Below the pieces are notes generated by a model. The model saw nothing but the letters and a program-made list of their open reading frames with translations, was not told where the DNA came from and did not search any database. A program made the translations under genes and the position numbers. 64,000 nt of DNA from Limnephilus marmoratus (lineage: Eukaryota; Arthropoda; Insecta; Trichoptera; Limnephilidae), in assembly GCA_917880885.1 (NCBI GenBank), contig OU862908.1, positions 14,433,501 to 14,497,500 of the forward strand. Reading direction: 5' to 3'. Shown here piece after piece: positions 26,401 through 41,400 of the stretch. Within the stretch, counting starts at the first letter, position 1. The number at the start of each line of letters is the position of its first letter.

Positions 26401-29400
26401 AATTTATACGAAAATATGAAAAAAGAACAAGACACAGAAAATTTAAAACGAATATTTTTTTTCTGCGTCTTGTTCTTTTTTATAATTGTGTTTAGATTTA
26501 TTAGTATTGTTTTCTTCTTCAATGATATAATTATTGTAGTTTGAAACTGCTACCCAAGTTCTAGTCCGTCCCTCTCAGGCCGTGGGATCGAGTATCGGTG
26601 TATCGTGTTGTGTCTCTGCATATGAAGTGTATTTGTAGCAATATATTCACAGTCCTGGCGGCTACGGCGGCTGCTTTATGTGGGTCCTTTACCATTCAAT
26701 CTGGTCCTCAGTCCTCAGTCCTCAGTCCTCACCATTCAACCTGTTGTAATCCCAAGGCAGGATTTATTTACTCCCCATTCGTCAAAGGCCACCTCAATTT
26801 AATTTCTTTACTTCATTATGTAATATTTCATCCTAGACCCGGCACAGGATTTTTTCTTCTTTTTAAAACTTTAATGGATGTTTTTTGGTGGCGGTATTGT
26901 AGAGCTTTCAATTCCGCGGCGTCACTGTATTTCCGGTACATCGATCAATGTCAACGTGACAAATAAAATTTCCAACAGAAAAAGAGCGCGTTATTAAATT
27001 TTAGTACCGACTTACCTGCTTTTTATGGTGTTTTTACATGACGGTAATTGGTTTTAGAATGCATGGGCCACTCGATTAAAATGAAGGCGAAAGTATATTT
27101 TGTCAAAGTACACACTTGTGCGTAAGTATAGATAAAAAAAATCACTTTTCCTTCGATTGTTACTCGTGCATTATGTCGTATTAATACCTACAGAGCGGAA
27201 TTCATTATTGGGAAAGTCGCATAAATTATTTTGCATTACGTAGGAATCGGAGAAGACTCAGGGCTCAATATAAAAACGGGGGTTGATTAATCATGAGATT
27301 ATTGTTTTGGATTCTTGTCTCTTTCAAATATCTCTAGTTTTGACGACTCTTCGGAGCTCTCACCCATTCACGGCTAGCAATTCTCATTACTTCCCTTCCA
27401 TTCATTTCCCTTAGATCATCAGCTCACCTCTTGTGTGGGTGTCTTCTTTTCTTTTTTGTAACCAAAGACGCAATCCAATGATGTTAGTTTTCCAACTCCC
27501 AATTGAGTTCGGAGATTGTGACGGAAATGACGGTTACCTTTGTCTTACTTTTAATTCACGCATTTGTCTATCTATCTCACTAAGTTATGACTAAGTAACA
27601 CTATTCCCAGTATGACTCCGTGGTGTCCATTTTGTCACAAAGTTCTCGGTGAGTATAATTCATATTTGGAGAATGTGGCCAAGTTTCCTAAATGGGCCGT
27701 CTAATTCAAATCTTCCCTTATTTTCAAAAACTCATAATAAACATACATTAGTAACACATTATATCGATATGAATATGTAGGACTAACAACAACTAAGAAC
27801 CTTTTGATAAGATGGCTTTAGCAAGTGGAACTTTGTGGTTTGAGCCACGGGCACCATTCCTAATTATTATTATTATTATCGAACATCTGTGCTAAGCGAT
27901 ATGTTTTACGATCGGTCGTGCCTTAGTTCCTCTGAGGCTTTTTGTCCTGCCTCGCCATCGCCATAATTATTATACTCGAACCTACGCTCTTTTCGCCTGA
28001 CGGACTGTGTAAAATTCGCTAACAAATATCACAAAATGTATTAAAAAATAAAAATTATTGTTCTTTGGCCAGAACTATCGCTGAACACGGATGCCCTTTC
28101 TTATCTTACTAATTAGCCGATTCTAATCTTTCACACTTGGTGGTGGCCTAGTAAATAAATTATGTTGCCCAGACCCAACTTATCGCTGGACATGGATATT
28201 TTCTTATCTTTCTAATAAGCCGATACTAATCGTTTGCACTTGAGTTGGCCAAGTAAATAAATTATGCTTCTAAAATCTGACCTATCGAATGGACGTGCCT
28301 GTTCACTCTTATCTTTCTAATACCTTAGTCCTTAGTCGATACTAATTTATTGTTCGCACTTAGTAGGGAAGTTGAATTAGAGTTTCTACTAATACTACTA
28401 AATACGAGTTATACTACTAATACTACTAATAATTGTTTACCCCCGATGTGGCTAAGTAAATAGGTACATTATTATATTTGACCTGACCTCTCGCTGAATG
28501 TGATTGTATACTCTTATCTTTCTAATTAGCCGAAACTAATTTATTGCTTACATTTATATCTACCTAATAAGCCACTACAAATAATTGTCCACACTTGAGT
28601 AGGCTAGTTAAATTTTAGTTCTTAGGTTTAACTCATGACTGAATACTGATTTTCATTATTATATCATTGTAATAAGTTGATTCTAATTGTTTGTACTTCA
28701 TGTAATCTAATAACTAAATTGTACTTCCTATTTCTGACCTCTCGCTGGATATAAATGTTTAATCTTATCTTTCTAATGAGCCGATGCTAATATTTGTTCA
28801 CACTTGAGTAGGATAGGTGAATTATATATAAATGTTTTCTTATCTTTCTAATACGCCGATGCTAATTGTTTATACTTGAACAGGTAAGCAAGTAGTAAAA
28901 TAAGGTAGCTAAGTTCTTCGGTTGTAAAATTAAGAAAGAGATAATCTTAAACAAGTACCAACCTATTGTGCTACCGCAATTACTTCGAATTGTTCGACTA
29001 CAAAATGCAAACAAAATTGGAGGTGCAGAGTTTTAATGCTAACATGATTTTAATGCTAACCATAGACATCCAGATATATTCATATTTCCATGATGCTAAC
29101 TAATTTTTCATTAATTCCTTCTTCACGCGCCTGTGAAAATACTAATAGCTCAACGGTGCTTGAATGTAAAGAAGAGGAAAATATATTTTCGTCCACAATT
29201 TTCATTACATACTAGCTGGTACCCGGCATGCGTTGCTATGCCACTTAATAAAGAAATTGTTTCTTTCTGCGTGTCCTTTCCCATTCGTCCCGGTTGCCTT
29301 CCGCCTCCCCTTCCTTTCCCGCGTCTTCTTCCCCTCTCACGTTCCCATTCCGCATCCCCCACCTTCCCTTTACCCACTCCACTCCCCCCTTCTCCCGTCC

Positions 29401-32400
29401 CGCAAACCCCCCTCTCGAGTTCCCCTCCCCCCTCCCGGGTTTCCCTCCCTTCCTCCCGCGAACCCCCTACCCGAGTTCCCCTCCCCCCTCCAGCATTCCA
29501 TACATTCATTCCCGGTACATTCAGTTTTCAAACAGCTCGCGTGCCACCTATTGCAATATTTTTATACAAATTTCGTAATGCCAGAGCTCACCAGTAGTTT
29601 TATACAAACCTTGTCCTGACAATAACGAACACAAAAATAAAAGAATTATCCAATTTGGTGCAGTCGTTCGGAAGTTATGCGCGTACATACATTTCGGTGA
29701 TTCATTTTTATTTATATAGATATAGATATGTTTGATATAGTATCGCTTAGGGATTTAACCCAATTTCCCGGTAACCTTATCCCCTTTTCTCGATGGTTTA
29801 TTAGTGTCCATAAATACAGGAATAGATATACTCCCTACGCACGCACGGAGTCTATATATTTATTATGTATATCTAGGTGTAGTACATTATATATTATGAA
29901 GTCATCAATATTTTATTAAGGTTTCTAATAAAAAATAAATAGGCGCAGTCGAGACTCTGCCAATTGATATACTAACAACTATTGGCGCGAGTTTCAAGGT
30001 ATTGCGCGTTTACACGGACAAAACATCCCCCAACAAAATATTTACTAAAACCTAACCTAACCTAACCTAACTTAACTTAACCTAACATTATTTTACATTT
30101 TATCATTTTTGAACAATAATTTATTGTCTTTACAGGATGTCTGTTTTATTTTTGTCCAATTTTACAATTTTTTAATAATAATTTATTGTCTTTACGGGTT
30201 GTCCGTATTATTTTGGTCTCTTTTTTTGTTAGATTAGGTTAGGTTTTAGTAGGTTTTTTGTTGGGAGTTGTTTTGTCCCTAGGATATTTTGTCGGGGATG
30301 TTTGTCGCGGTTTGAAAAGTCGCGGCACCGAGTTTCAAAAACTAATTTTTTGATGAATTGAAAAATCTTAATATACCTATCTCAAGAACGGCTAAACCGA
30401 TTTTTATAATCTTCGATTTTTTGCATTAGTCTCCGCCACGAATATTATAATAACTTTTAAAATATCGAAAAAATTCACGGAAAAAAAATTATGAAGAAAA
30501 TGCATTTTTTCGTACATTATGCATGGAACGGCTGTTTTAGAATTCAATCACACTTAAATATTATACTCATCACAATATTGCTGCAGCTCTTTCAAAAGAT
30601 GAGATACACAATGTACGTAGGTCTGTTTCCTCCAAAAAGGCATGATTTTCTTGCATCTCGCTCACACGCCTCACAAGTATGGAATATAGTTATTATGGAA
30701 CAAGGATAACATTGAGGTGTTTTTTTTTACATTAGCTCCACACAGGAGGCCCTGAGGAAAATAATTCCCCTCAGAGCCTATGTCATCTTTGGGGATGCTG
30801 TGTGTAGGATCTATTTAGGAAAAGAAAGAGAGGAAGTTCTGGGAAGGAAAAGGGTAATAAGGGTGGGTAGGAATATGGGGGTCAGTGTGTCCAGGAGTGA
30901 CGGACGTATGAATTCATCCCTCCCACTACGGTGCAAGAAGAGAAGTCAAAGGAACTCCTTCAACCATTCTCTCCCGATCCCGCCTGCCATGCAGCTGGTG
31001 AGCAGACGCAGACCCGGACAAACTTCGCCCCATGAACTCGGGCATCCCTGCTAAGTCACCAAACGTAGAGAACCACTTGAGGGTGACCTATGGCAGAGGT
31101 GTTGGTTACCCAATAAAGATAATAAATAATAATTGCTTCATTAAGTAATTTACAATGCACTGAATTTAATTCAGCTAATAAGTTAACACAACATTTATTG
31201 ATTCTAAGGCGGTACGAAGTTCGTCGGGTCAGCTAGTAAGGAATAAAAGAAATAAAAAATATGTTTTCGTCTTAGCTTACATTTTTTTATGGATTTTTCC
31301 AATTCTCGTAGCTTAGGATGCCATGTAAGATTAGTTGCGGTGTCCTATTACAGGTAAAATATAAACAGGCAATAGGCCACTTGCATCACATTTTTTAAAA
31401 AAAATTTCCGGTTTAGGCAAATATTCTAAGACATTCCGTATTTTTTTTTTAAATCGTATTTTTGAAACCATGGAGATTTTTTGAAAATTTCAATCCGAAA
31501 AATCAGACCATTTTTTATAAACCGGAAAGACGGGACATAATTTTATAGGTGTGAAAAAACGATAATTACACAGCCGAAAATCATTTAAAAAAAATAACGT
31601 TTTCCACATGAATGGCACAGGAGAATAACGAGGCATACCAAAAATATTACATCTCATAAATATGTTTTTTCCTTGATCCATCTTATTGATCATAAATCAT
31701 TATAATGTACAGCCTCCATATTACTAAATTCAATGTAATATACTTGTACTTGTAAATTATAATAATAATAAGAATATTATAAAACTTAATTTTGTTAAAA
31801 TCAGCACCATACTCATTATACCTCTAAAACACGTACCGACATCATCTTCAGAGCATCTGTCAAAAAGTGAAACCAAATGATAAGTTCGCAGAGAACAAAC
31901 AATAAATCTAGTGAACGAATTAAAAAATTCGCCTGAAATCAAAGTGATGCCATATAAAAAAATAAATCAGTGTGGAATTTTACAAAATTAATAGGAACAT
32001 TTTCGGAGACGTGACATTTTCATGTAGTGACGTCACGAGCCCAAATAATGGATTTATTTATTTAAAAAAAAAAAAAAAACTGTACATTTCTAAACAATTT
32101 TACTAACATTTTCTTAATCTCTGTAAAAAGATCTATCCACATGATTTTTTCCAAGTCGTTATGAAATCCATGCAAGTGGCCTATTGTGCAATTTTCATGA
32201 CGCCAGACTCATGGGTGTGTGCTGCTTCCGATTTCAGCAGATTTCATAGTTTTCACTTAAGAGCTATGCCGGTCATTTAAAAATATCGTCGATAGGTATT
32301 GTAACCAATGTCTTCTGTTCCACTTCGCGCTCCCCTCTGGGGAACTGAGCGAAAGGGACAACTGCATATCGGGCCGAAAATACCTAAATAAAATCGCCAA

Positions 32401-35400
32401 AATCGATGTTTTGTATTCCCCATTTTTCTTCTCCAAAACTGGACCGATTTTATTTTTTTTTTCTCTATCTGTATTAGAAGAAAATATTCTATGTCGGTAC
32501 GTTTTGCTTTTTTTCAAAATACATTGTTTAGTTTGTATACTGAACGTCTTTTGACGGCGTTTAAACCAGGCAATTTTATTCATTTTTGGAAGGTCCTAAC
32601 TTCTATAAGAAGTAAATTATCAAAAAAAGCAAAACGTACCAACACGCTAATGGTCAATATCTATATTATGTAAAACAATATCTATATTTGCTCTAGAGTC
32701 AAAATCCAGAGAGATAAACGGGGAATACGTTTGTATGGAAAAAACGCCGCTGGTATTTCGTCTTAAGATTAGTGCTACCAAGTTAGATTAAATCACTTTA
32801 AACAAAAATAAAAGCAGGCATAACCGTAATTTCGATGAATTCACACGGACATTTTATGTGAGGTGAAATCAGTCAGATAACATACAACAAAAAACAGACA
32901 GACTCGAATGACAATCGTACAAAGGTTTGATGTAATAGGCGGTGGAATCCCGCATAATGAACACACCAGCTATAGCGCATAGCTTATCAGCCCACGGCAC
33001 ACTGCAAGACGTTCGGCGCTCGTACGTGGTTACCTGTGCCCTGTACGCTAGGGAAGTCACTCTAAAGCTGGACACACACGGTGCCTTTTGGTCCGGAGCC
33101 ATTTGAACACGATCCAAATTGGGGGAATATACCCGATCAATTTGAGCCACGCCGATCCTGGCCAGTTTGATCTATGTCACCATCGAGTGAACAACTCGAA
33201 CTTGTGAACCAAAATGAACTAAATATTCAACGAAGGTTTATTGTGGGTAAATAAAATAGTTTTTCACAAATATTTATTTAAAATTAAGTACCTACCTACC
33301 AAGTAAGAAATAATATAGGTATACTTATACGTAAAATATACAGAATAAAGAATAACACAAGAAGTGCCTTGTGGGCGGGTGTCGTGACTCAAATATTTGC
33401 CTAATCGCGGCTTGCATTTCCTTACAAAACTTGTGTTTGTGTTTTCGAATTTCAAATGGGACGGAGATCTACGATTTCAGGCGAGTATAAGTGGGACGGA
33501 ACACTAGAGGGTTGGACTAAATGGAACATTTGTTCCAATGCAAATGTGTATAGAAGATACTTTTAGTGTTATATTCTTCATTACAAGATTAAATGGGTGC
33601 TCAGCGGAAGAGCCCAAGTAGCCCAACCCATAACATTTGTAATCAGCGAAAACATCATTTGTTATATATTTTTGTCATATCTGTGAAGCCACAGTTACCC
33701 AATTTCAGTTTTCACTATTTCAAAGATCCTTTGAAATCAGTGAAAACTAAAGTTGGGCCACTGGCTTCATAGTTATGACAACTGGCTTCATAGATTTGAC
33801 AAAAATATGATGTTTTCAGTGATGTGGGCTGGGCCACTCTTCCGATGAGCGCCCGAAATATGTGTGTATTTTTCTATAATACCCAGTTTCCATAAAATCA
33901 CGTTCACTAGAAGAGGTCATTCTACGAAGGAATATTTCCTCCATGAGCTATACTGACCGACTTTGGTTGAATACATACTGAATTTTGAATAATACTGATT
34001 TCGGACTCACCGAAAAACTGAGCCTTTCGAACCACGATTGGTCTGGGTTAATCAAGTAAATAAATTGCACTTCCTACTCCTGACCAATCGCTGGATATAA
34101 ATATTATTATAGAGTTAGTATAGGCTCATTACAAAGATAAGAATGAGAGAACGATACCTCCGTGGTAGAGCCTCTTCTAGCGAACGTTATTATGTCCAGT
34201 ACACGATTGGTTTTGGCTCGGCGCGGAGCCGTTAGACTCGTTGGCTCTATCGTGTGTGACCACTTTAACATCCGACATTGAGCCACACAACTCGCCGCCA
34301 CACAACTTGCCGCCAAAGTGCCCATCCCCGACACTACAAGGATCAATAGCCCTGACAATGGACCTTTTGACTTTTTATTGTCCGCGAGAATGAGACAAGT
34401 GAGGAGGTAAGGGGGAGCAGGCAGCAAGCAGCAACCAGCAACCAGCGACCAGGGACCAGAGCCTAGCGGCCTCGGCCCCCTCTGTCGAGCGACAATAATG
34501 CATTTTGACATTTGAATCTTTATGTGCCCCTAACGCACACGTAGAAGGCATTCTTGAATTATGCTTTGTGTTGTAATTTTGATTGTGAAAAATGTGAACG
34601 CCTTTCTGATGCGGCTCCATTGATCGTCTCTTTAGAGGTGTAACAATATCTCCCGGTGTCATATTAACCTTTAAAAGGTGACGTGTTATTAAATCACACA
34701 GAAACAATTGTGCTTTATTTTTGACGTTAATATTCGAGTATATCTATCGGCCCTCCGTATTAGCGAACAAATTCTAATAAAGTATTTCGATTTCTAAGAT
34801 TTAATCGAAGATCTAACGCTATAAATATCAAAATAATATTTCTGCTAGCCTAACAAGAGCCATATGTACCTACCTACAATTTTACATCGATTTCCAAAGT
34901 TTTTAATATTTTATTACTTTTTTATAATCGATATAAAACATCTTATAATTAATTTAACTATGTAAACAGTCTGTAAACCAGTTATGTGAACCAACTTGTA
35001 AACAGTCTGTGAACCAGTTATGTGATTCCTAGCATCCAAAAAGTATATATATTCCTAATTTTATCTTATCTAATAAATCAAAAACCAAAATTTCTTCTAA
35101 AAACATTAGTAATTTTAAAACGATATTCTTTCAAATAAAGAATTAGACCATTTATCCAAATCTCAATGAAAATTCTTTTTTCAAACTTTCTTCAGGGCTG
35201 TAGGTACCATAATACTGATTTGAAACTCGAAGTGGGAACCACGAACATATGAACTCTGGTGGGATAATAAGGTAATATCCAATAAAGGCCACCATCTTGA
35301 ACCGGAACCGGGACGTCACAAACAAAATTAGAGGCATGTGAAATGCCAAATGGTTGAATATCTTCATTCTGTCAGCCGTGTATGTTAGCCAGGAAATGTA

Positions 35401-38400
35401 AGATTTTCTCGGTTTATATGTAACTTTTTTCACAATTTGATATTTCGAGTTACCGCGAAAATACAAATGTGAATTATTATTTGTTGGTGAACTCAGATTT
35501 GTACGTTTAACGTTTGTTTATATGGTGTAAAAGTATTACGTAAGTAGGTACTAAGGGCAAAATGATCTTTCCGGATGATTTGTTATGGCTTAATTTTTTT
35601 TAATTGCAAAAATCTCACTGAATCTTACAATGTGGAGGGCTGACAATGTGTGTTATGGCTATCAACTTCAATATGTTATAAACCAATTAAAAATGATCAC
35701 TAATAGCAACAAATAACATAACTAATAACAGTAATAACGAATGGATTTTTGAAATTGAAAAATAACTCTGCATATATAAGTACTAACGAAGGCATAGACA
35801 CGCCGCTGATATCTCGGTTATAACCTCTCCCTCTTTCTCACGAACTGTTAACTGTTAAATGCACGTGTAACAGAAAGAGAGGTTTCACCTTACAACGGAG
35901 CTCTCAGCGGCAGTACCATAAACATTTAATCATATTTCTTTTCGGTGGTTTGTAGGTACCTACTCCATCACCTTCCAAATGCTCCATTAGTATTTAAATA
36001 TTATTCCGTTCCATACCCTCGGCGGAATTCGTCATCTGTAACTGGGACTTGCATATTATTAAGTCTGGCGTGAAGTCCAACACACGCCTCTACTCTTCAC
36101 GTGCTACGGTTACTCGTTGCTAGTTGCTACATCCATCACAGAATGCAGACTCTCATTTCATACTTTCACTACACACGAAATACTTACAATATTTCTTTTA
36201 GAACACATACCTAAACCTAACTGTTGATATTCGATATTTTTTTAACTTCTCTGGTCTAGACAAAAAAATGATGATATCAAATATTCCTGTTTGACGATTA
36301 ATTTCAGATGGATCGCTGTTCTGAACGTATGCCAAAATGAAAAACTGTTTTTGAAAGCAGGTGGAAGATTCTTCTAGATTTTATTTAAAAATATTAGATT
36401 ATTTCAGAGCTAAAGTTTTTTCCATTTAAAATTTTGTAAAGGTATATTTATTTGTTGTTAATCGTTAATCTGTAAGAAATATTTAGGATGCAGGTGAAAG
36501 CTCTACTTAAAGGTCAACTTAAATAATTCATGAACTGATCGTTCTAGATTTTTTACATTAGCTCCGTATAGGAGACCCTGAGGAAAATAATTCTCCTCAG
36601 AGCATGTGTCATCTTTGAGGATTCTGTATGGAGGGTATTTTTAAGTAAAGAAAGGAGAGGAAGTTTTTAAAAGGAAAAAGTAATTGGGGTGGGCAGGGAT
36701 CTGGGGGTCAGTGTATCAGTGTAAGACGGACGTTTGAATCCATCCCTCTCACTATTGTGCAAGGCGATGAGTCGTGAGCCCAGCCGGAGAACTCATAGGC
36801 TCTCTCTCATCAAGACTCTCCCGATCCGGGCTGCCACGCAGTAGGTGGGCAAACGCTTCTGCAGCCAAGACCGACACACAAACCCCATGAACCCGGGCAC
36901 CCCTGATAAGTCACCAAACTTAGCGAACCACTTGGCAGAGGTATCGGCTATCCAATAAATGGTTCCCGTGGCAGCGGTATCCATTCCCGCCTCCCAAATT
37001 GTAAAATAACGCTATTTTAATTATTTTAAGATAAAAAAAACGCTTTTTGCAAGTTAAGCTGCAAAATATTAAAATGCCATAGTTTGTTTCAGCCCGTTCA
37101 TACGGAATATGAATAAATACTTTTGTTTGTATAAAAACCCATTTCTTTCAAGAAAGGCTTACAAATAACAATCCAATTAATATTTACCCTAAATATTTAA
37201 AAGCTTCAGGTGTAAAATGTGTTTTTTTTTTAATATTTAAATTCGCACCATCATAAACTCACTTAAATTAAAAATGAAATTATATAAAAAATATATACCT
37301 ATATTTATTTTCCAGTTGGAAATGTGTCATGTGCGTTGTATAGAGTGTCTGGACGAAGCTATTGGTGGTTACTTCTGGTAGTATAATAAAATAACACAAT
37401 AATAGTAATTACTTGGCATATTTCTCCACATTTACGAGGGTATTAACCTAAATTTAACTCAAGGCAGGTAATTAAATTTGCCAAGATTGATTAAGTTTTC
37501 TATTTTTGTTTTTTATCCAAGAAAGTGAATAAACTCGAGGTTATAGCAGTAGCGAGCAGAGGCGGCCCGTGACAAAATTCGCAAGCAGTGCATTTCACAA
37601 AAAAGGTAACATTAACATGGGAAAATAAAGTGATTAGGGGGTGACATACGTAATGCAAACGTTCACTTGTAGAGTAAATCCATTCGTCGCTCTTTCATTT
37701 GTGAAAATACTTCAATGACACGATTATTAAATTCTGGTATAGAAGATATCAAACCTTTTTCGATGCTCAACATTGACAAAGCATTAAGCTGATCTTGAGA
37801 CATAGTGTTCCTCAGAAATGTTTTTAAACGTTTTAATGTAGAAAAACACCGTTCGCACTCAACAGTTGTCATTGGAATAGTACAAATTATTTTTAAAAGT
37901 TTAACCGTTTCACTAAAACACTCCACTAATTACATTTAATAAAATCTACGTTAATCGCAATGTTTTCAGTAACAATCATTTTTAAATAAGTTTTTTTTAC
38001 AGAATAAAACTTGCAAAAACTGTTAAAATGCTGTCAATACTGAAACAATACAGCACCGCGCTGGCGGCCGATGGCGTTAAAACATAACATTGTTATTTCG
38101 TCTTAAATTCGTCGAACATAACTATTCCATTCCAAAGGTTCGGTATCACTTTACGCAAGTTTAATGTTAAGTCATTTGCTCCGCTAGTGCACCCAGGCAC
38201 CACATGTCTTCTCTGCTTTCACACGTCAATCGTCCGTATGGGTCTATACCTGTCTTGCTCATTTCACGGGCAGGAGCACTCCAGCATCTGGGGATGATCC
38301 CAATAGAAATATAACTTCGTGTGACGTCACGCCTGGGCATAACAAAATGTGCACGAATTCCTTTCTCTCATGGGAGGGAGTTTAGACAATTGGTAAAGAT

Positions 38401-41400
38401 TTTGTAACGAATTGGCGGGATTCTTCGTGAAAGGATGTAGATATTAATTTACACTTCTGACGTATGTTTGGCAGTGCAGTGCACATATGCACTAAGGAAG
38501 CGGCCGCCTCTGGTAGCGAGTTCGTAAATAATATTGAAAAATCTGGAAGAAGTATAAATACTGTAAGTATACTCGTATCCAATGACGTTATATGTAATAA
38601 TATTATATATAACGTCATTGTCTCATAAACTCAAGATAGAATGTGGCATGTAATAAACACTCTTATGTTTAAAGTAAATTCCTAATTCAAAAGTTATTCA
38701 TCCTATGATAAAGATAAGTATTCAGAGAATGTATTTGTATGAAAGACGTAGATATAGGACTGGGCGGCGTATTCATATTGCGCCCAAAACTACATTCTAC
38801 ATAACGGGTGTGCCTGAGATGCCAAGATACGCTCACTCGCTTACACAAAGACCAATACGCAATGCTATGTGAGGCGACTTACTGTCATAGGTTGTCCTTA
38901 TATTTAATCGTTTGCCATCTCATTTTCTCTAATGGTGCTAAAAATCTTAAGGAAACAATCAAAATAATTGTATTTTTTATAATAATACATAATTTGCATG
39001 TATTTATTTACGAATGAAATGTTATTCCTTAGCTTTTACTAGTGTTTGCCGTGTAATGGAAACATTTTCTCATCATAGGGCATTTTGGCGGTTTTTGAAG
39101 TGAAAACTTCTTAAGCACCGTTGTAATTTGAAACTCGACGAAACGAAAAATAGCTAATTAAAAGAGACAAACAAATCATCTATAGGATTTAGCCTGCAAG
39201 AGATTGAGATAGATATAATCGGTCTCCTCTTTGTGCGGTGATTACTTACTAGTATAGGGCACGACCTTACGCGACCAGTGGCAGTTGAGTACTAAAACTA
39301 CGAAATCGAGGACAAATACAATTGCCTTGGTTTTGGCTTGCCACTTTTGAGATTTCTATAACGCGTCTATACTTATATTATACAGAGCGTCCGGGGGTAA
39401 AGTGCATTAACTTCGGGAGGTGATTCTACATTATAGTAGGAGTAAAAAAGATTAATAACTTTTTTGAAATTCCAACTTTTTTTTTCCCATACAAAAAGAC
39501 ATACCTACTAAAAATCCTTAGTGTAAGGTAGAACTTACCCGACATTGCAAACCGGGCGCGATTATTGCAACGTTGCTTGGTTGATTCGGCCTGTATCTAT
39601 GGAAACCGTTTGTAAACAATGACAAGATCGAGAATTTGACGTTTATACAAAATCGTATGTTTTAAACCAAATGTAAAAAGATAACTGCACTTAAATAACA
39701 ATTGAAGGCACTCTTTTAACGATTAAATTGTTATAAACTAATTGAACACTTAACTAATGTCATCGCTTTTTACAAGTTTAACGAATTTTCAAAATGCCAA
39801 CTTTCAGCTTGTAAGCAAGCACGTAAACATAAAGTAATATTATTAATATTAGTAATATCTCATTAATAAATATCTGCCCGTTCTTCGTTGGTAATCCAGG
39901 CATTGAAATAATAATTTAAAAACAAAATAACGCGGCATTGACACCATAATTCAATCACAAAATTACGCACAAATAAACACAATTTTTACAGTTAGGCAAG
40001 TCTACAACTAAATAAACAAAAGTAAGTCTGAAGAAAACACGCACTGAATAAAGTTGTTCTTTTAAGCCAGTCTTAAATACACACTAGATAAAGACGCATT
40101 AAATCAACAAGTTTTCATTAACAAAACAGTTTTTAAAGTGAAGTACTGCTACCTGCGCGAATAAAATTGTTACATTGAAATTCAACACTGACATTGACAG
40201 AATTGGAGATCGCGAACGCAGGCGGCGGTTTTTTGGCAACGGGGGAAAATAATAATGCTGCCCACACACGCCGGTCTAATTTTATATTTTTACCACAAAA
40301 CTACCCCTAAAAGTGGGAATTTCGAAAAAAGTTATTTGACTTTTTTACTCATACTATCATGTAGAATCACCCCCCGAAGTTAATGCACTTTACCCCCGGA
40401 CACCCTGTATATACCTAATGTTATTGCTCGTATCAACATACTTAACTAGGTTGCATTCTATAAGATAAGGTGCATTGTTAAATCTGAATACGATTCTTCA
40501 CTTGATTTATTAATTAACACCTCCATATCATAAATCATAACTAATAAGTAGAGAGAGATAACGCGATTTTTTTTAATTTTTACACGAAAAATTCGAATTT
40601 TCCATTTTGACACGAATAACATGAAATTTTTAATTTTCGGGTAAAAGCATATTTTCACGCCATATTTTGGTATTTATAACAAGATAGTATAGAAGTATTT
40701 CTTGTCATTCTTGTTTCGATTGAAGGTAACAACATCGTTTTGTTGCAAAGTACCACCACTTTTGCCGAAAAGTAGAATTTCAAAACACTATATTAAAACG
40801 TAAATTATTTAAATATTTTTAAATTGCTCACGTTTTTGTTATTTTAACCTGCTGTTACAGAGCCAAGTAGCTGTACCACTCTGCCACGGAGGTCGTCTAA
40901 GCAATAAACATTCAAATTAATCAGGATGTTCCAAAATACCTTCACAATAATTCTCACGGCTCGGCGGCTTTGAAAAAAAAGAGGCAATTCGTCGGGAGTC
41001 CATTGTGCGTAAGATCGGCTCAATTGTACTTGCATGTTTTCAAGTCAACACTCGAGCTGGGTTAGAATAATATTTTTCCACACGCCGATACGACTTATTG
41101 TGATTGTAGCCGCTCTGACAAAGAACGACGAAAGAAGCACACAATGCTCTGGACTCACCCCCAATGCCCTACAAAGCCGGTGTGTGCGGAAATAGCCCAT
41201 TGACGATTGTTTGTGTTCGGTATCGGTACAAATGTACCGCCAATTTTATTGCGAGATATTTTCACATGGCCGCTCTCGCCTTGGATTCGACTTTGGGCGA
41301 TTTCTATAGAAAATCTAGAAAGTTTGTTTGGAGTCATTATTTTAAAATCCTTCAAGCGTGTGAACAAAATTTCAGAGGCTTTGTTCTTAATTTTTTTTCA

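Noticed and set aside
29133..29619. Proline/serine-rich open frames
   Set aside because: They read a C/T-rich tract inside an RTE-type repeat. They are open in three phases and have no conserved motif.
30051..30086. True telomere
   Set aside because: Only a few CCTAA units, surrounded on both sides by ordinary intron of the Pax gene.
31800..31870. Third hammerhead-like site (minus-strand CTGAAGATGATGTCGGTACG)
   Set aside because: CUGAAGA is followed by no usable stem II and GAAA is absent, so the resemblance is too weak.
34107..34707. Minus-strand open frames of 110-134 codons
   Set aside because: They overlap a simple cagcaaccag repeat and lack recognisable domains or splice context.
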